This document shows, in pieces, positions 6,824 through 9,436 of a stretch of 9,436 nt of DNA. Source of the stretch: Gammaproteobacteria bacterium (lineage in GTDB: Bacteria; Pseudomonadota; Gammaproteobacteria; GCA-001735895); assembly GCA_024763185.1 (NCBI GenBank), contig JANTFY010000072.1:1-9436 (forward strand), given 5' to 3'. The notes beneath the pieces are model-generated. The model was not told the DNA's origin. It searched no databases and saw nothing but the letters and a program-made list of their open reading frames with translations. Both the position numbers and the translations under genes were made by a program. The first letter of the stretch is position 1. Each line of letters begins with the position of its first letter.

Positions 6824-7306
6824 CTATTCTTTCTCTGGCCCAATCAACCAGGTTGCCATGGTCGTGGCGACCAGTTCGCCTTCAGCATTCTTTATCTCGC
6901 CCGTTATCACCATTTCCTGTTCGCTATCAAACTGCGGAATTTGACAACGACACTGCGCTTTGAGATTTCCACGCGCCTTTTTGTGATATTGCATGCGTAA
7001 ACCGGTCAGAATACCGCGCATGTTTTCCGGCAGGCTGTTCATCAGGGTCAAACCCGTCACCAGCTCACCCAGATTGGCCAGGGCGATGGCATGCACGGAC
7101 CCCAGATGATTTCTGACTCGGCGACAGTCTTTTAAGGTCACGACGCCCTGCCCCGGCTGCAACACCCGAACGATGGCAGGTATACTGCCTGAATAGGGGG
7201 CGATGTAACCCACCAGTTGGCTGAACAGCCATTTGCCCAGGGGTTTGGTGGATAGAAAACGCCACTGCTTTCTTAAGCGGGGACCAATCGACTGACGGTT
7301 GGCCAT
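6824..7306 (-). CDS. DUF4442 hotdog-fold protein, putative thioesterase
   Basis: This 160-residue cytoplasmic protein resembles the DUF4442 branch of the hotdog superfamily, related to PaaI-type acyl-CoA thioesterases. The conserved part is NHLGSVHAIALANLGE (residues 66-81), the start of the long hotdog helix. In thioesterases of this fold this position carries the catalytic Asn/Asp/Glu residues; N66, H72 and E81 are candidates here. The later strands ILTGLRMQYHKKARG (99-113) and EMVITGEIKNAEGELVA (131-147) match the usual alternating pattern. Activity on acyl-CoA has not been established for this branch as far as I know, so the enzymatic role is an inference. It begins 3 bases after the stop of the PDC-domain gene, which indicates one operon and perhaps a joint function. 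There are no membrane segments or signal peptide. Confidence 0.78.
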   Translation of the reverse strand: MANRQSIGPRLRKQWRFLSTKPLGKWLFSQLVGYIAPYSGSIPAIVRVLQPGQGVVTLKDCRRVRNHLGSVHAIALANLGELVTGLTLMNSLPENMRGILTGLRMQYHKKARGNLKAQCRCQIPQFDSEQEMVITGEIKNAEGELVATTMATWLIGPEKE

Positions 7307-7309
7307 GAA

Positions 7310-8257
7310 TTATTTTTTTCCAAACCAGAAACGGTTGTCCTTTTCCAGAAACTCTTCGTAATCCACGTAATGCGAACCATCACAGGAAAAGTTCAGGCCT
7401 ACTTTACCATTCACGATGTTCAGTGACGCTGAGCGCAGATAAATCGTTTCATCGGCAAAACGCAGTTTTTTGAACTGATTGAAAAGCTTGCCGATTTTTT
7501 TACGCGGGACAGTCGCCTTTTCAAAATAATCTCGCTTGGGAAAAGCCAGGCACACGCTGGCATCGGTCAATTCATCGATGTTCAATATCTGGTAATCATA
7601 CGGATTATCCACCAGCCAGGCGGTCACACGGCTGCTGGAAAAATGAAACTTGGCATGGAACACGCCATGCACAACGATCAACTCCTTAACCAGGCTGAAC
7701 ACGTCATCGATCTTTTCATCCATGGCACTGACTGTTCGCTGCTGCGCAAACAATCCGCCGCGAATGGCAGGATCACCTTTCAATTGCAGCCAGCCTTTTT
7801 TATTCAGATTTAACTTGCCGGTATGCGGCAATTTACGCAAATCGAAGTCGGCCCCCAGGTAACCCAGGGTTTTGCCATCCTCGTCGAAAATGGTCTGCAC
7901 CGAGGTCAGAGAGGGACGGCGGCGGTTGCGACTGATATAGGCATCGGACAGATAGAAAGGATCACCCTTTAAAGCCCTTTGCATGTAAGGCCGCGCTATT
8001 CGATCACGCCCTTTTTGCTCCTCGATCAGCCTTTTGCGGGAAACCGTGGATGTCAGTTGGTGGGCCGTATGATCCAGCACCCATAAATACTTGCAATAGG
8101 TGGAACGCTCAATGTGTGATTTAAGCAAGGCTTCAAGTTCATCCACGTCCTGCATGTTCGGGGCACATAATTGAGCAAGCCGGAACATGTTGTCAGCAAG
8201 GAAGCCCTTTAAGGTCTCTCTTTGCTTAACGACCTGGTCGGAAATAACGGAATTCAT
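7310..8257 (-). CDS. PDC/Cache-like sensor-domain protein, apparently cytoplasmic
   Basis: The 315-residue protein has no hydrophobic segment or signal peptide. Residues 5-145 resemble a PDC (PhoQ/DcuS/CitA, Cache-like) sensor fold: an N-terminal helix, strand KYLWVLD (56-62), the region DRIARPYMQRALKGDPFYLSDAYIS (read as 85-109), and paired strands SLTSVQTIFDED and KTLGYLGADFDLRKL (116-143). RPYM followed by an Asp about 15 residues later recalls the ligand-binding signature of Cache domains. Residues 165-315 form a second region that I cannot assign; it carries no kinase, GGDEF, EAL or methyl-accepting motif. A ligand-binding regulatory role is inferred only from the fold. It is the promoter-proximal gene of a pair with the DUF4442 protein. 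The start ATG at 8257 has no clear Shine-Dalgarno sequence. Confidence 0.7.
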   Translation of the reverse strand: MNSVISDQVVKQRETLKGFLADNMFRLAQLCAPNMQDVDELEALLKSHIERSTYCKYLWVLDHTAHQLTSTVSRKRLIEEQKGRDRIARPYMQRALKGDPFYLSDAYISRNRRRPSLTSVQTIFDEDGKTLGYLGADFDLRKLPHTGKLNLNKKGWLQLKGDPAIRGGLFAQQRTVSAMDEKIDDVFSLVKELIVVHGVFHAKFHFSSSRVTAWLVDNPYDYQILNIDELTDASVCLAFPKRDYFEKATVPRKKIGKLFNQFKKLRFADETIYLRSASLNIVNGKVGLNFSCDGSHYVDYEEFLEKDNRFWFGKK

Positions 8258-8273
8258 GGGCGCCAGAAGATGT

Positions 8274-8290
8274 TGATCTTAATGAGATCA
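8274..8290. promoter_or_regulatory. Perfect inverted repeat, candidate operator of the PDC-domain gene
   Basis: TGATCT (8274-8279) and AGATCA (8285-8290) are perfect inverted arms around a 5-base spacer. The repeat sits 16 bases upstream of the PDC gene start and overlaps that gene's predicted -10 element, an arrangement typical of repression. The half-site does not match FNR (TTGAT-N4-ATCAA) or CRP spacing. Confidence 0.4.
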
Positions 8291-8295
8291 TAGCA
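8287..8295 (-). promoter_or_regulatory. Extended -10 promoter of the PDC-DUF4442 operon
   Basis: On the minus strand the sequence reads TGCTATGAT: a TG extension, one base, then TATGAT (5 of 6 matches to TATAAT). No good -35 is seen at 17 bases, consistent with an extended -10 promoter. Transcription would begin near 8280, leaving a leader of about 22 bases. Confidence 0.45.
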
Positions 8296-8373
8296 AGGCA
8301 ATACGCCAGCACCATCAGTTTTTAGCATTTACCAAAATATTCCCCAAAACAGTGCTTCGAGCAGGCTGCCAAT

Positions 8374-8403
8374 CTAACAACATTCCCATCAGCCATGTAT
8401 AAT
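8374..8403 (+). promoter_or_regulatory. Probable valS promoter
   Basis: A perfect TATAAT (8398-8403) lies 18 bases after CTAACA (8374-8379, 4 of 6 matches to TTGACA). The start would be near 8410, about 29 bases before the valS ATG. valS therefore has its own promoter here and does not depend on readthrough from holC. Confidence 0.55.
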
Positions 8404-8438
8404 TGCGGGTTTTGATTCAGGCCTTTGTTACAGACACC

Positions 8439-9436
8439 ATGGAAAAAACCTACGATCCGCACGCAATAGAACAAAACTGGTACCAACAATGGGAGCAGCA
8501 GGGGTATTTTTCTCCACAGCAGCGTGGCAGTGACAACAATTACTGCATCATGATCCCGCCACCCAATGTCACCGGCAGTCTGCACATGGGCCATGGTTTC
8601 AACAATGCCATTATGGACACCCTGATTCGTTATCACCGCATGAAAGGCGATCAGACCCTGTGGCAGGCAGGCTCGGATCATGCCGGCATCGCCACGCAGA
8701 TGGTGGTGGAACGGCAAATGGAAGCCGAGGGCCTGTCGCGCCATGACCTGGGACGGGAGAAATTTATCGATCGCATCTGGCAATGGAAAGAAAAATCCGG
8801 TGGTCATATTACCTCGCAGTTACGCCGTCTCGGTTCCTCGCTGGACTGGCAGCACGAACGCTTTACCATGGATGAAGGCCTGTCAGAAGCGGTACAGGAA
8901 GTGTTTGTTCGACTCTATGAAGAAGGCCTGATCTATCGCGGTAAACGTCTGGTCAACTGGGACACCAAATTCCACACCGCGGTTTCCGACCTGGAAGTTA
9001 TTTCGGAAGAGGAAAACGGCAGCATGTGGCACATGCGCTATCCCTTCAGCAACCAGGAAGGACACCTGGTCGTTGCCACCACCCGCCCGGAAACCATGCT
9101 CGGTGACTGCGCCATAGCCATCAGCCCGGGTGATGAGCGCTACATGCACCTGGTTGGGCAAACCGTTGAACTGCCACTCACCGGCCGTCACATCCCCATC
9201 ATCATCGACGAACACGTGGATGCCGAGTTCGGCACCGGCTGCGTAAAGATCACCCCGGCTCATGACTTTAACGACTACGAGGTCTGGCACCGGCACAATG
9301 AAGAGATTGCGATACAAAACCAGCCGCATGGCGGGTTGATCAATATCTTCACCATCGATGCGGCTATCCGTACCAACGAGGCCGACGAAGATTCACTGAT
9401 ACCGGAAAAATACATCGGCCTGGATCGTTACCAGGC
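8439..9436 (+). CDS. valS: Valyl-tRNA synthetase ValS (N-terminal 332 codons)
   Basis: This class I aminoacyl-tRNA synthetase joins valine to tRNA-Val in the cytoplasm and edits mischarged threonine. The frame is open from ATG at 8439 to the window end; the family is about 920-950 residues, so roughly two thirds are missing. The start [19 protein letters not shown] matches E. coli ValS closely. [14 protein letters not shown] (40-53) contains the class I HIGH motif as HMGH (49-52). [15 protein letters not shown] and [21 protein letters not shown] follow. [10 protein letters not shown] (214-223) and [17 protein letters not shown] (265-281) belong to the CP1 editing domain. The KMSKS motif and anticodon domain lie outside. 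Residues 282-299 include an extension relative to E. coli. No good Shine-Dalgarno sequence precedes the ATG, but the conserved N-terminus fixes it. Confidence 0.97.
   Translation, partial: MEKTYDPHAIEQNWYQQWEQQGYFSPQQRGSDNNYCIMIPPPNVTGSLHMGHGFNNAIMDTLIRYHRMKGDQTLWQAGSDHAGIATQMVVERQMEAEGLSRHDLGREKFIDRIWQWKEKSGGHITSQLRRLGSSLDWQHERFTMDEGLSEAVQEVFVRLYEEGLIYRGKRLVNWDTKFHTAVSDLEVISEEENGSMWHMRYPFSNQEGHLVVATTRPETMLGDCAIAISPGDERYMHLVGQTVELPLTGRHIPIIIDEHVDAEFGTGCVKITPAHDFNDYEVWHRHNEEIAIQNQPHGGLINIFTIDAAIRTNEADEDSLIPEKYIGLDRYQ

Noticed and set aside
8274..8290. The TGATCT inverted repeat as an FNR or CRP site.
   Set aside because: FNR needs TTGAT and ATCAA separated by 4 bases, and CRP needs TGTGA and TCACA separated by 6. 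Neither half-site nor spacing fits.
8322..8807. Minus-strand open frame of 161 codons opposite valS.
   Set aside because: It lies antisense to the conserved ValRS catalytic core and covers the valS promoter. The translation has no recognisable domain.
8883..9329. Minus-strand open frame of 148 codons opposite valS.
   Set aside because: It is antisense to the ValRS CP1 region, which is continuous and highly conserved on the plus strand.

Overview
This looks like chromosomal DNA of a gammaproteobacterium. The block lptG-lptF, pepA, holC, valS is the arrangement seen in Pseudomonas, Escherichia and relatives, and the window also carries LPS-transport permeases and an outer-membrane porin with a signal peptide, which fit a Gram-negative envelope. 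I cannot name a genus. Base composition is moderate, with AT-rich intergenic stretches. I see no tRNA, rRNA, CRISPR array, insertion sequence, phage gene or transfer signature.

Left part (1-1040): a lysine-rich, AT-hook-bearing histone H1-like protein (minus strand, cut by the window edge) faces away from a small RDD-family membrane protein across an AT-rich divergent promoter region. The RDD gene converges on lptG, and a hairpin that contains the lptG stop codon separates them.

Centre (1019-5714): lptF and lptG overlap by 4 bases (ATGA) and form a minus-strand operon encoding the LptFG permease of the lipopolysaccharide exporter. Across a 287-base divergent region lies pepA (leucyl aminopeptidase, all catalytic residues present), then holC (DNA polymerase III chi). 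HolC overlaps by 4 bases a very acidic 101-residue protein of unknown function.

Right part (5715-9436): a porin gene with its own strong ribosome binding site, a hairpin terminator, and a convergent minus-strand pair. That pair encodes a soluble PDC/Cache-like sensor protein and, 3 bases downstream, a DUF4442 hotdog protein. Divergent from it is the start of valS (valyl-tRNA synthetase), whose first 332 codons are in the window. In many gammaproteobacteria holC leads almost directly to valS, so the porin, hotdog and PDC genes look like a lineage-specific insertion.

Most of the window is well-understood housekeeping sequence. The parts that merit a second look are the cytoplasmic PDC sensor/hotdog pair and its operator-like promoter, the acidic protein next to HolC, the stem-loop in the pepA leader, and the histone-like protein. 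I see no convincing evidence of a wholly new multi-gene system.
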